64,000 bases of DNA from Pelobates cultripes. Taxonomy: Eukaryota > Chordata > Amphibia > Anura > Pelobatidae. The stretch is taken from positions 71,182,517 to 71,246,516 of the forward strand of contig OW240924.1 in the NCBI GenBank assembly GCA_933207985.1, in the 5' to 3' direction. The notes beneath the pieces are model-generated. The model was not told where the DNA came from and did no database searches. It saw only the letters and a program-made list of their open reading frames with translations. Below are positions 11,564-21,985 of the stretch, piece after piece; the first letter of the stretch is position 1, and every line of letters begins with the position of its first letter. The position numbers were made by a program, and so were the translations under genes.

Positions 11564-14500
11564 TTATCATTACGTCGCCCTGAGTGATACTATTTCAGGT
11601 ATGTATGCTTGGTCCGGACCACAGTTTTAATCGCTAACTGTATTATTGATCCAAGGGTCCCAAATGTTTTCAAATTTCTTTGTAGTCCCTCTGACCTGAG
11701 CGGTCAGTTTGTCCATTAAAAAAGTATCCTTTATTTTATATGTTTTATTATTGCTATCGTAGGAGTGTTTTTCTGTAGCCAGCCCTGCGTTAGGGCTCAC
11801 CTTGCGGCTAGGTTTATTTTGTGGACAAGGTTTTGTTCCGTCCTTGTCCAATCATCTATGGATCTGGACAATAAGAACACCCACGCATCTAGTTTTACCT
11901 CCCTGCCGAACACATCTCACAGCAATGCTGCGATCTGCTTCCAGTATGTCCGCACCACTGGGCATTCCCACCACATATGGATATATGTACCTTTCTGTCC
12001 GCACCCCCTCCAGCACAAGCCTGTCAGGTTCTTATGCATGCGGCACAGCGTCTCTGGAGTGGTATACCACCTAAACAAAGTTTTATATGATTGTTCTTGC
12101 ACAGACACGCATACCGAGGAGGTTGCAGCCGCCTCCCATATTTCCTGCCATTCAACCCCCTCTAGCAATTCATTCAAATCTGCTTCCCACTTCTCAATGT
12201 ATGTAGTGTCTCCCCATTCCAGGGTGTGAGTACTCAGGTGAGATAACAAAACAGGAGATTAGGCCACTCGGGAATTGTTCCCTGGAACACATCCTTTCGA
12301 AAAACGTCAATGGTGTCTGCACTGCTGTTTTTATCCTGGTATCTCGGGCATAATCTCTGAGCTGAAGGTAGCGAAAGTAGTCGAACGGTTTTAATGGGGT
12401 CCTGCTCTTTAGTGTCTCAAATGTGACAAAGGAGTCATTGTCAAACAAGTGGAATAGTCTCTGCAGCCCTGCGGCTTCGAGACCACGAAAGTTCCTAGCC
12501 TGCATGCCCGGGAGAAAATCTCTATTTCTCGAGAACGGGGTCATTGGAGATAAGGTAGATGTCAGGCCATATTTGATGGCAGCTGTGTCCCAGACTCAGA
12601 GAGGCCTGAACCGCTTGACAAGGTGCTCTGTCCAGAGATCTGAGTTCCTTAGGGATCCATAGGAGGAATTGAAGGAGGTCCGGGCCCATTAAAGAGGACT
12701 CCAAGTCTACCCATCTCCTCTCTTCAGGGGGTGTATGCCACAGCGCTATTTGGGCTAACTGGACAGCCACATAATAATAGTACAGGTTCGGCAGCCCCAG
12801 TCCCCCCCTATTCTTAGCTCTATACAGCACATTTCAGGAGACCCTGTGTTTCTTGTTCTGCCAGATAAACTTACCTATGGCCTGCTGTAGTGCTCCCAAG
12901 CTAGACTTAGTCAGGTGTATCAGGAGTGCTTGAAATAGGAATAATAATCGGGGGCAGTGCATTCATTTTCACCGAATGTATTCTCCCGATCCACGAGATT
13001 GGTTTGTCTACCCACTTCTCCATATCCCGTATTAATGTCCTGATAAGTGGTGTGTAATTCTGTTGGTGCAAAAGAGAGGAGTCTACCGTTAAGCAGATTC
13101 CCAAATATTTAATATGATCTTTCGCGATATGTATCTGATATGTCCTCCCTATATGCGCCGCGTCCGCATCGCTCATCCCTATGGGGAGTGCACTCGATTT
13201 ATGTAGGTTGACTCTGTATCCGGCCACTATGCCATATTCCGTCGGTATCCTCGTCAAAGCAACCATAGGCTCCAGTGGGTCCGTCAGCGACAACAGTATG
13301 TCGTCCGCAAATCCCGATATAACGTATTTCTGCCCCCCCTACTGTGATTCCCTTGATCTCCGGGGTCGCCCATATCGTTTGCATGAGGGGTTCTAATGAT
13401 AAGACGAATAGTAGCGGTGACAGAGGGCAGTCCTGCACCGTTACTAAGTGGGAAAGGGATGGATTGCGCTCCCGTTATCCTCACCTGCGCCCTGAGGTTG
13501 GTCTTTTTTTAACGTTTCATAGAATTACTCTTCTATTGTAGGATATTTTTCCTTTGATAACCCCTCCTCCCCTTGTCATAGGGATGATTTATATTTGTCA
13601 CCAGCAAAATGAGAAAAAAAAAATGAAATAAATATTCAAAAAAAAATAAAAAATTATAGAGGTCAGCCGTTTCAGGTGAATGTAATTAACCTGCACTACA
13701 ATATTTAAAGGTCAGCTTCTGAGCGCATCAAAGAGTTTGACATCTGAGAGAAAGGTAGCAGTTATGCTAGAGGTTCTAAGGAAAAGGTACTGTTCAAAAG
13801 CCTGTGTGTTCAAGTTTGCTGTGTTTATATAGTTTATAAAATTCCCAAAAATTGTAATTGGAACAGGGGGCCCTGAAGTTTCCCAGGATGGAAGCAAGGA
13901 CTATAAACCCTCAAAAGGATAAGAGACCAGGAGACCCCCAGTTACCTGCTTCCTGGGGGGCTAGGACACATAAAAGCTGGGTGGCCACATTTGCAAGAAC
14001 CCATGAAATATGGGTATAATTCTATACCACCTCTGTAGAAATAGGGTACCTTGGCCAAACAATCCCAGAATTGGTAGCAGTTGTGACTAAAATTGCCCCA
14101 TTCTCTTATTCCTGGGCAAAATCTCCCAGGCTTTGAAAGCCTAATTCAAACCCAATGAGAGTCCATGAAGGAGATTCCATTTTGTATTTTTCCATTTATA
14201 CATTCTGACTTGTGGCATATGTCTGCCATTTTATGATAAGTGTAAAAGGCACAAGTCAAGACGTGAGAAGGGACGATAAGCATAGGGAAACTAGGAACTT
14301 ACAAATGGCTTTGATAAATGAAGTTTAGAGTAATGAAAGTGTGGCCTCACCTGGCCCAAGTACTAATTACACAACTTCAACAGGAATATTAATTGAACCC
14401 CAGTCCCAAACACTAGAAAATGCTAAAATAGTGGATTAGGACATTGGTACAAACCAATTTGGAAGGGAAAAAGTCAACTATTTAACAATGCAAAAAGCTG

Positions 14501-15094
14501 GTAACCAACTTGTAGATATTAATGGGGACTACGGTTAACGGGAAATCCAGAGAGTTGTATCTCCATTTAATTTTTATAAGTGACCTACTTTAGAGTGATC
14601 AAAGAGGAATGTTAAGAGATTGAACAGCTCTTGGTATCCAGATATTTCAGAAGCAAAGTATTATATGTGGCTCATTTATTTGAGAAACAGAGGCTGAAAG
14701 AAAAACAAACACAGAAGAAAAACTAGACAAAACAGGAAAGGATTCTTTCTGACCCAGGGTATATGAAGAGATCGAGGATGTACTGTGACTCATGTCCAGA
14801 CTGCCAACTAGCAGCCCAAAAACCTCACTTAAGGGCACCCTTAATCCCATTACCCTTTATTGAAACACTTTTAAACAAATTGCTATGGATTTGGTTGGAC
14901 CGTTGAAAAAGTCGGCTAAGGGTAATCAGTACATTCTGGTTATATTGGATTATGCCACATGCATTCCAGAAGCTATTTTGCTTCGCAATACTGCTTCCAA
15001 AACCATAGCAAAAGGAATTGCTTCAGGTATTTTCTAGGGTAGGGTTACTAAAAGAGATTCTAACCGACCAGGGTACCCCTTTTATATCCGACTA

Positions 15095-15391
15095 ATGAAA
15101 GAGCTATGCCAATTATTACAAATAAAAGGAATTGAGGACATCTATGTACCACCCTCAAACCGTGGGTTAGTAGAAAGATTCAATAGAACCCTAAAACACA
15201 TGTTGTGCAAGGTTGTAGGTCGAGACAGGAAAAACTGGGACACTCTCCTACCATATTTACTGTTTGCTATTCAGGAGGTTCCTCAGTCTTCTGTAATATT
15301 CACTTTTGAGCTACTTTATGGGAGGCATCCAAGGGGTTTATTAGATATAGCGAAGGAAGAGTTAGAAGAACAAAACTGTAACAGGAAATAA
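15095..15391 (+). pseudogene. Integrase fragment of the LTR retrotransposon
   Basis: This 98-codon open piece covers the C-terminal half of the integrase catalytic core. It includes the segment with the last catalytic glutamate (GLVERFNRTLKHML) and the ELLYGRHPRG motif. Upstream parts of the core are in other frames, and the frame closes before the end of the domain, so no functional enzyme is encoded. Confidence 0.88.
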
Positions 15392-15669
15392 TGTGATTCA
15401 CTATGTGGATCAACTCAAAGAGCGCATTACACAGATTTCTCCCATGGTCAAACAATACTTAAAAGAAGTTTAAAGGAGCCAACAGGTTATCTACAACCAT
15501 CAGAAAGCAGTACAGTACTTCCAACCCGGGGGCCTGAGTGATGGTCCTTCTTTCCACAGCGGAGAGCAAACTCTTGACTCATCGGCACGGCCCATATGAG
15601 GTTATTGAACAAGTAGTGTCAGTAAACTATAAAGTTAGACAGCTTTATCACGGAAAAATCTAACAGGTT

Positions 15670-16230
15670 TACCATATCTTGAGAAATTGACACAGGACAG
15701 GTTTCTAAGTATTCTAGACATGACAAATGGTTATTGGCACATCCCATTGACAAAACTATAGACAAAATAGCATTCATGACCCCTGAAGGTTTGTACCAGT
15801 ATACGGTCTTACCCTTTTGGCTTCATGGAGCCCCAACAACCTTTAAGGGGTTAACAAACAGCAAGACCTCACTCCAGGTATGCTTCAGCATACTTAGATG
15901 ATGTAGTCATCCATAACCAAGACAGACTCCCATTTGGAAAAGGTATAAGCAATATTAAAGATTGTAAGGAACTGCTAATCTGATCAAATGCTCCATTGGT
16001 TGTTTTGAAGTCAAAAGTCTCAGCTAAACTGCAGGGAGGGGACTTGTAAAACCTCAAATCCCCAAGGTACAGGCAATTGAAAATTGGCCACACCTGCTAA
16101 GGAAGAAGTAGGTCAAAGCGTTTTTAGGACGAGGTGGCTATTATAGAAGCTGCATCCCCCACTTTGCAACTCAAGTTATCTATATCACTGACTTGATTAA
16201 AGCAAAGGGCAGATGAAGTGAAATGGAATG
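15670..16230 (+). pseudogene. Reverse transcriptase remnant of the LTR retrotransposon
   Basis: Translated pieces show LDMTNGYWHIPL, FMTPEGLYQYTVLPF, the catalytic YLDDVVIH box near 15888 and a thumb-like IPHFATQVI near 16156, separated by stops and frameshifts. RNase H is absent. Confidence 0.78.
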
Positions 16231-16500
16231 AAGATGCAGGAAAACATTTAAAGTATAGTGTCCCTAGACATTGCACCACTTGTAAGGATTTTGATTACCA
16301 TAATGTTATCTGTATTGGAATAGATTGGGTGAATTTACCTGCACTACAATATTTAAAGGTCAGGCTCTGAAGGCATGAGTGAGCGTGACAACTGGGAGAA
16401 AGGTCGCAGTTAAGCCTTAGGCTCTGTGACTAAGAAAAATGAACTGTTGAAAAGCCTGTGTGCTCAAACTTGCTATGGTTATCTTGGTTATAAGCGGGAA

Positions 16501-17322
16501 CTGGATTATCTGGCCAGTTGGACACCTGATGCTGTATGTCCCCCCCTGGAGATGTAATGGGTTGGATAGCCCTTTGTTCACTTACCCGGTACCAGCGCAA
16601 AGGTCCTTCTGTGCTGGATCATGCCCTTTCTCCTTTGAAGTCAGCTGATGGATGGGGATGTAAAGCACATGAGCAGCAAGCATTAGGCCTTCTCCATAGG
16701 AAAGCATTGTCTCACTGCTTTCTTATGAGGTTCTCAGACACAGGTTGTCCTCACGTTTAAGATGCTGAATGTCCTAATGTTAAAGTTAGTCTCCAAGATT
16801 GAATAGTATTTGTTTTCTTCAGTTTTATCACTGTGAAGCACAGCACTGTGTACCTTGTGAAAAAGCTATAATAAACCACATTGCATTTTATCCTAATGCT
16901 TGTATTTTGAGTTTTTTTGTCAAGCCATCCTGCCACAACACAATATGCTCAGAAGCAAGACGTTCATGCCACTGCAAACCAGGATCTGACTTATTACGAG
17001 ATGATATGTTTGCAGGACACATACATCAAAAGGTCTGATCTCTAAACTATAATCCTCTATGGCCACTACGGTTGACTGGAGGTGGTAGGAGGAACTGGGA
17101 GGTGAGATAACAGGTGATGACTGGACTGACATGTGGGAAAACAAGCTTAGGTAACTGTATGTGTTACTCTACAGGAGTATGGTATATTGACCCAGGCACC
17201 CTCCATCACATAGAACGTACATCTCATGATCTATGCTGGCATACACATATGGTGGACTGGTTCTCAATTATAAAAAAAAATAAAAAATAAAAAAATACAA
17301 AAATAGTAATAACCAGGCAAAC
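16501..17322. other. No feature seen
   Basis: Unique-looking sequence downstream of the LTR element; no assignable gene or repeat. Confidence 0.4.
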
Positions 17323-17482
17323 CTGAGGTTTCTTCTAAAAGGCAGTCTATATTTGAAAAGTGGAGACAACATTTCGGCTCCTCTCTGGGCCTTTATTAAG
17401 TCAATTCTCAGAGAGGAGCCGAAACGTTGTCTCTGCTTCCTTGTTTTAAATAAAGACGGTCTTTTAGAAGAAACTCCAGGAT
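17323..17482. mobile_element. Foldback element with about 65-bp arms
   Basis: The left arm (ggtttcttctaaaaggcagt followed by gagacaacatttcggctcct) pairs with the right arm (aggagccgaaacgttgtctc followed by ggtcttttagaagaaact). Pairing is imperfect across a short loop at about 17390-17405. This looks like a small DNA element. Confidence 0.6.
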
Positions 17483-18210
17483 ATTTATTTTTTCCCCCAT
17501 TTGATGTCTTCAGGGATGGCCTCCACCCCCCTCTCTAGAGCACCCTGCATGAAGTGTGTGCAATTTAATCTTGTTTGTGCAAACAATGGTCCTCAATTAG
17601 GGTCTTTCTGGAAAGTGGTCAATAGTCTATGCGAGGCAGTTATCCAGCAGGTACCCAGAGTCCCAGACTACTTCATCTAATTGAGAGTGAGGTATTTATG
17701 TTTGCTAGGGCAACTCTAACGTAGAGATTGCGCCCCGGTGTGTATGTCAGATCAGTAGCAGGGTATTTTCTCTGAAAAATTGGCAAAACAGATAGGAGTC
17801 CATGCATGGCAAAGATCAGCCTGAAAGTTCGGCTCTTCCGTTTTTAAATACAATTGTATTTCTTTATTTAATGACAAAAATATTTACTGAAAAAAAATTG
17901 ACATAGCATAACAGTTTTTCAGTAAAAAAAATAAATAAAAAAAAAGTCCATGAGAAGACTACAGTACATCCCACACAATACATCCCTTATACACAAAAAC
18001 ACACTGCTTCCACTAAACACAAACACACTGCGTTCAGGTCAAAGATAAGAAGGGAGGGGGGACATAACATTTATAATAAAATAACAAATAAAATTGTCAC
18101 CCCTCATACACTACACCCAAGATCCCCTATAGACACAACAAACCTTACACAGACACACACACTACACCACATCCCTTATGCACACTCTGGGTCCCTTACA
18201 CACACTAGAG
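17483..18210. other. Unassigned
   Basis: Contains a short hairpin (tttactgaaaaaaaattgac / ttttcagtaaa, 17881-17928) and A-rich runs. No gene was seen. Confidence 0.4.
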
Positions 18211-18349
18211 CAGGGCCAGTGCAAGGATTTTTGCCGCCCTAGGCAAAAGGAAAAAAATTTGCCACCCGCCCCATGTAACATCACAATGCCCCACTCATAC
18301 GATCAGCCATATGAACTAACGCCAGACCTGCACAGAGTGTGTGTTTACA

Positions 18350-18435
18350 TTAAAAAGCCTGCAGGGACAGGCTATAGACACCAAAACCACTTCATTAAGC
18401 TACAGTGGTTCTGGGGACTATAGTGTCCCTTTAAT
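18350..18435. mobile_element. Fragment of a T2-like MITE
   Basis: The sequence 'ccacttcattaagctacag' and the end 'gactatagtgtccctttaa' match the right end of the T2-like family. Confidence 0.65.
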
Positions 18436-18799
18436 GTGAGGTAAATTAGAGATTAGTGTCACTAATAATATACTAGATTGCCTACTTACAACCAGATGAG
18501 GATGATGTTGGGCTCTGGTTGCAGTTTGGCTGCACTGGTCTGGTGTAGAACAGGATCTCTAGAGGCTGTTTGTAACTGTAGTCACAAACTTCAATGTTCT
18601 GGGAGAACGGGAAGGAACTCCATTTTTTGTGGCCCCCTTACACAGCTCAAGGTCTGGGCCCCAAGGCCTGATAGTGAGTATGCCCATAAGGCCCACCTAC
18701 ATGTTCCACCCAATAGTTCGCTCACAGGGATTGGAGTGTGTAGGGGGTGTGCTACGTGTTACTGTAGAGGATCTAATGTTTGTGCTTACGGAATGAAGT

Positions 18800-19064
18800 G
18801 TATAGGGATACCAGTTTGTGTAGGTGATGCAGTGTGTTTGTGTGTAGTGGAAGCAGTGTGTTTTTGTGTATAAGGGCTGCATTGTGTGTTTCTGGTTGTG
18901 TGTAAGTGATGCATTGTGTGAATCTGTGTTTGTATGCATAAGTGATGCATTGTGTGAATCTGTGTTTGTATGCATAAGGGATGCAAGGTGTGTTTCTGTA
19001 TATGTAAGAGATGCAGTGTGTCTGTAAGGGGTGCATTAGTGTGTGTAAGAGATGCATTGTGTTT

Positions 19065-19116
<52 letters not shown>

Positions 19117-19310
19117 AGCAGTGTGTGTAAGGGATGCATTGTGTGTTTCTGTGTATGTGTGCAAAGGATGCATTGTATTTGTGTGTACGGGTTGCATTGT
19201 GTGTTACTCTGTGTGTAAGGGAAGCATGTTGTGTTTCTGTGTGTGTAGGGATGCATTGTGTGTTTCTGTGTATGTATAGGGATGCATTGTGTGTGTGTGC
19301 GCATAGTGTG
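18800..19310. repeat. GT-rich degenerate minisatellite with (GT)n core
   Basis: Roughly 25-40-bp units containing 'gatgcattgtgtgtttctgt' with a pure (GT)n run at 19064-19110. The minus-strand frames rich in His and Thr are artefacts of this array. Confidence 0.88.
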
Positions 19311-19319
19311 AAAGAGCTC

Positions 19320-19738
19320 CCTGTCCTGCCCCCTGTCCTATAGAGCTCTCCCTCCTGTCCCTTAGAGCTCTCCCGTGCCCGTTAGTGGTCTCTCCTCCCC
19401 TGTCCCTTAGTGGTTTCTACTCCCCCCACCCTTAGTGGTCTCTCCTCTTCTCCCCGACTTTCCATTAGTGGTCTCTTGTCTCCCCCTTAGTGACCTCTGC
19501 TCTCCTCTGGCCCCCCAGTTGTCTCTCCTCCCCCTTTCCGTTAGTGGTCTCTCCTCTCCCCCTTTCCATTAGTGGTCTCTCCTCTCACCCCTGCCCCCCT
19601 TTCCATTAGTGGTCTCTCCACCCCTCCCTCCCTTAGTGGTCTCTCCTCCCCCAATGTTCTCCTCACACCCCTCCCCCCATCCCAATTTTCCTCACCCACC
19701 CTCCCACGTTCTCCTCACCACCCCCCTCCCTTAGTGGA
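19320..19738. repeat. Pyrimidine-rich minisatellite
   Basis: About 400 bp consist almost only of C and T on the plus strand, punctuated by recurring 'ttagtggtctctcctccccc'. Such tracts can form triplex DNA. Confidence 0.85.
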
Positions 19739-19972
19739 CTCAAAATTAACTAAAATTATCTGTTCAAGGACTTATAGGTGAAGTGTAACATATGAGAACA
19801 CCAAAAAAATTAAAAAAAAATTAAAAAAAGCTCCACATATGCATCACTTGGAAATTCATAAGCAAAACATACTACAATTAAAAGTGGAAATGTGCTTTCG
19901 CAGGATTTTCAATATTATGTTTACTTATCCCTGTATTATACATTACGAGGTGTGAAAAACAAATCTACACGT

Positions 19973-20264
19973 TAAAACCCCTTCAGCCACTTACCTTAAT
20001 GCCGGGCTCCCTAGGCGCTGGTGACCTCTCCTCCCCCTTCCGACGTCAGCTCCGAATGCGCGGCCAGAGCCACGCGCGCATTCAAACCGCCCATAAGAAA
20101 TCATTACTCAATGCTTTCCTATGGACGTCCAGCGTGTCCTCAATGCTATTTTAGCATTGAGGATTGCGGAGGCGCCTCTACTGGCTGTCAGGGAGACAGC
20201 CACTAGAAGCTGGATTAACCCTCATTGAGCTGAAGTGGTCTGGGTGCCTATAGTGGTCCTTTAA
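19973..20264. mobile_element. T2-like MITE, truncated on the left
   Basis: The interior 'aaaccccttcagccacttac' and the right end 'gcctatagtggtcctttaa' match the family; the left terminus is missing. Confidence 0.75.
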
Positions 20265-20416
20265 GTAAATCTCAGAAGTGACAGTTTCCCTTTAATCACT
20301 GAATATACAAACACCCCAGTAGTCATAGTGACATGTCTTTCTCAAGCCTTTCTAATAAGCAAACATCAGATGCTTGTAATAAAACAAAAACCAGGTACAA
20401 CAAAAAAAAATAAAAA

Positions 20417-20444
20417 TGAAATATATATATATATATATATATAT
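20417..20444. repeat. (TA)n microsatellite
   Basis: Simple TA run directly following an A-rich stretch. Confidence 0.9.
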
Positions 20445-20684
20445 AGCGCGCATGTACAAAAATCATCAGCAACAGCAAAGCTACCCTTCTTATTGCACAC
20501 AAAGATATATTCTACAGGTTATATTTTTGCAGAACCGCTATGAATTCTGCTCCAAGGAAATTAATCACATCTGGGTTCCAAAAGCAGCATGTCAATGCCA
20601 TACATGGCAATTTCAAGGCTGTCTATTACAATTCAGATTTCATAAATGGCATATGTAGATACAGCATTGTGGCAACCCATTGTA

Positions 20685-20718
20685 CAGCGCTACAGAATCT
20701 GATAGCGCTATATAAATA

Positions 20719-20748
<30 letters not shown>
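20685..20748 (+). repeat. LINE/SINE 3' tail with (AAT)n
   Basis: 'acagcgctacagaatctgat' is followed by 'gcgctatataaataaata' and (AAT)n. This is the same family as 10149-10296, here in the forward orientation. Confidence 0.65.
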
Positions 20749-20749
<1 letters not shown>

Positions 20750-21414
20750 TCTCTAGTCTACACTATCTCATCCTTTCCTCAGACCATAACATTTCAGGTC
20801 ACAATGTGCTGTGAAAAGTAGGGCTAAGATGTAAAACGGGAGGAGTCCCTGGTTTCCATGGGGATTGCGCAAGGTTTAGTACTTTGAACAATTTGAAGAA
20901 CACAGATGAATCTCTCCCATTGTTCTTAATTCTTCCAAATACAAATAAGCAAACCTCCTTAATAAGAAGTTATCAGGGCACACAATGTCTTCACATTTAT
21001 TCCCACTACTTCACAGGCAAATAAAAAAATAAAATACATAATAAAAATATTTTTTTTAACTCAAAGCAGAGACTACAGGACAGTGCCCAACACCACTCTA
21101 GGAAAAAACAAAAAATCCACAACCGAAATGACATTTACTATACGTCTCACCTTTTTGTCATACACCAAATAAAACTATTTTCAACATAAAAGTCAAAGTC
21201 ACACACCATTTATAGCCAAACATCAACATGGAACAGCTCTTTGTCTATAGTAACTTGTTAACAATGATTAAATTAGGATAACATAACGTGTGCGGTATTA
21301 TAATCATTATTGCAATGGAATGCTGTATTACTATAAATAAATAAAATCAGCCCATGCAATTGATTGTCATAGGATAACGTTGATTAAGTTCCAGCAAAAT
21401 AAAATCGTTGAAGT
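20749..21414. other. No feature seen (FMN1 intron)
   Basis: AT-rich intronic sequence downstream of the shared FMN1 exon. No further exon was recognised. Confidence 0.45.
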
Positions 21415-21539
21415 CAGGGTTGGCCAGACAGGTAGATCCCCAGCTGTTGCAAACCTACAACTCCCATGCTGCATTAAAAGATATAGGGCTGAACAAGCAT
21501 CATAGGGGTTGTCGTTCAACAGCCAGGACCTACCTCCTG
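21415..21539. mobile_element. Foldback MITE, CAGGGGTGCCC type, diverged
   Basis: 'aggtagatccccagctgttg' and 'cctacaactcccatgctgca' form the left half; an inverted right half ends 'aacagccaggacctacct'. Relatives lie at 35427, 37216 and 63469. Confidence 0.55.
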
Positions 21540-21659
21540 TGTTCTATGTACTACAACACAGCGCAGCTTATATTTTTAGTTTTTTTTTAGGCTTCTTAGA
21601 CTCAGGCTGCAACAAAATTTTAAAAGCAAAGTTCCAAAATGTTGTAGATGCTCACCTAC

Positions 21660-21777
21660 CTGCTTCAGTGTACTTCAGACCCACTTTGTCCTCCTCATCT
21701 TTTGGTTTTGGCGGCGGCCACACAGCTAGCAGTCTCCCTGGTGTCCTGTCATCTGGGTCCGAGGGGCTATGGTCCGG
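21660..21777 (-). CDS. FMN1: Formin-1, shared internal coding exon (118 nt)
   Basis: The exon lies between the acceptor CTCTTGCTTGTTGCAG and the donor GCAG|GTAGGT. It encodes [14 protein letters not shown], then [20 protein letters not shown] and YTEA, ending in phase 1. The [19 protein letters not shown] segment is strongly conserved in vertebrate formin-1. In the family it lies just before a coiled-coil region and the proline-rich FH1 domain, which binds profilin. Both upstream exons (25741 and 21986) end in phase 0 and can splice to it, so this is where the two isoforms converge. The next exon, expected to continue the coiled coil, is not found in the remaining 21.6 kb. Confidence 0.93.
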
Positions 21778-21985
21778 CTGCAACAAGCAAGAGGAACAGG
21801 CATTTTTATATGCTGGCTTAACAAGGGAAATTTGTTCAAGCTGATTTATCATTTAAATTAGGAGACTAAACAACAACCGCGTCTTGCAAACACAAAACCA
21901 ACTGACAAATTATTCTCCTTCTTTGGCATCTGAATGCATCGCATATACATACATACAGTCAAGATATACATTGTATAAGCCTTAC

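Larger units (their letters stand above)
10477..13503 (-). mobile_element. L1-clade LINE, 5'-truncated, minus strand
   Basis: Poly-T at the left end (10477-10489) marks the 3' tail. A target duplication of about 13 bp is visible (tttttttaacatt, near 10466; tttttttaacgtt, near 13504). The minus strand encodes reverse transcriptase pieces: QDCPLSPLLFVLSLEPL near 13400, FADDILLS near 13290 and KYLGI near 13110. A C-terminal block contains CWRGC-GTYIHMWW-CP near 12000. The frame is broken by several frameshifts and stops, so the copy is dead. A 401-bp element interrupts the 3' untranslated part (11163-11563). Confidence 0.88.
13676..16500 (+). mobile_element. Degraded Ty3/gypsy LTR retrotransposon, Gmr1-like order
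   Basis: Two diverged direct repeats beginning acctgcactacaatatttaa (about 13692 and 16338) mark the LTRs. Between them lies, first, an integrase: CPDCQ zinc-finger half near 14790, MDLVGPL near 14884, DQGTP near 15068 and GLVERFNRTLKHML from 15164. A reverse transcriptase follows: LDMTNGYWHIPL near 15714 and YLDDVVIH near 15888. Integrase before reverse transcriptase is the order of Gmr1-like elements and is opposite to ordinary gypsy. Gag is barely recognisable and RNase H is missing. Many frameshifts and stops make it inactive. A tRNA-primer-like site (tggtagcagttgtgac) lies at about 14072. Confidence 0.8.
18211..19740. mobile_element. hAT-like element head with satellite interior
   Basis: It begins CAGGGCCAGTGCAAGGATTT followed by 'gccgccctaggcaaaa', like the heads of the hAT elements at 8434 and 61204. 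No matching right end is visible. The interior carries a T2-like fragment and two long satellite stretches. The right boundary is the end of the pyrimidine tract and is uncertain. Confidence 0.45.

Noticed and set aside
11765..12229. 154-codon plus-strand frame
   Set aside because: It is the shadow of the L1 C-terminal coding region on the opposite strand.
18697..19304. Minus-strand frames of up to 172 codons rich in His, Thr and Gln
   Set aside because: They are translations of the GT-rich minisatellite; there is no codon-level conservation or start context.
1..21600. Search for further FMN1 exons (coiled coil, FH1, FH2) on the minus strand
   Set aside because: No proline-rich FH1 or FH2 motif and no peptide continuing the shared exon was found. 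They must lie beyond the left edge.
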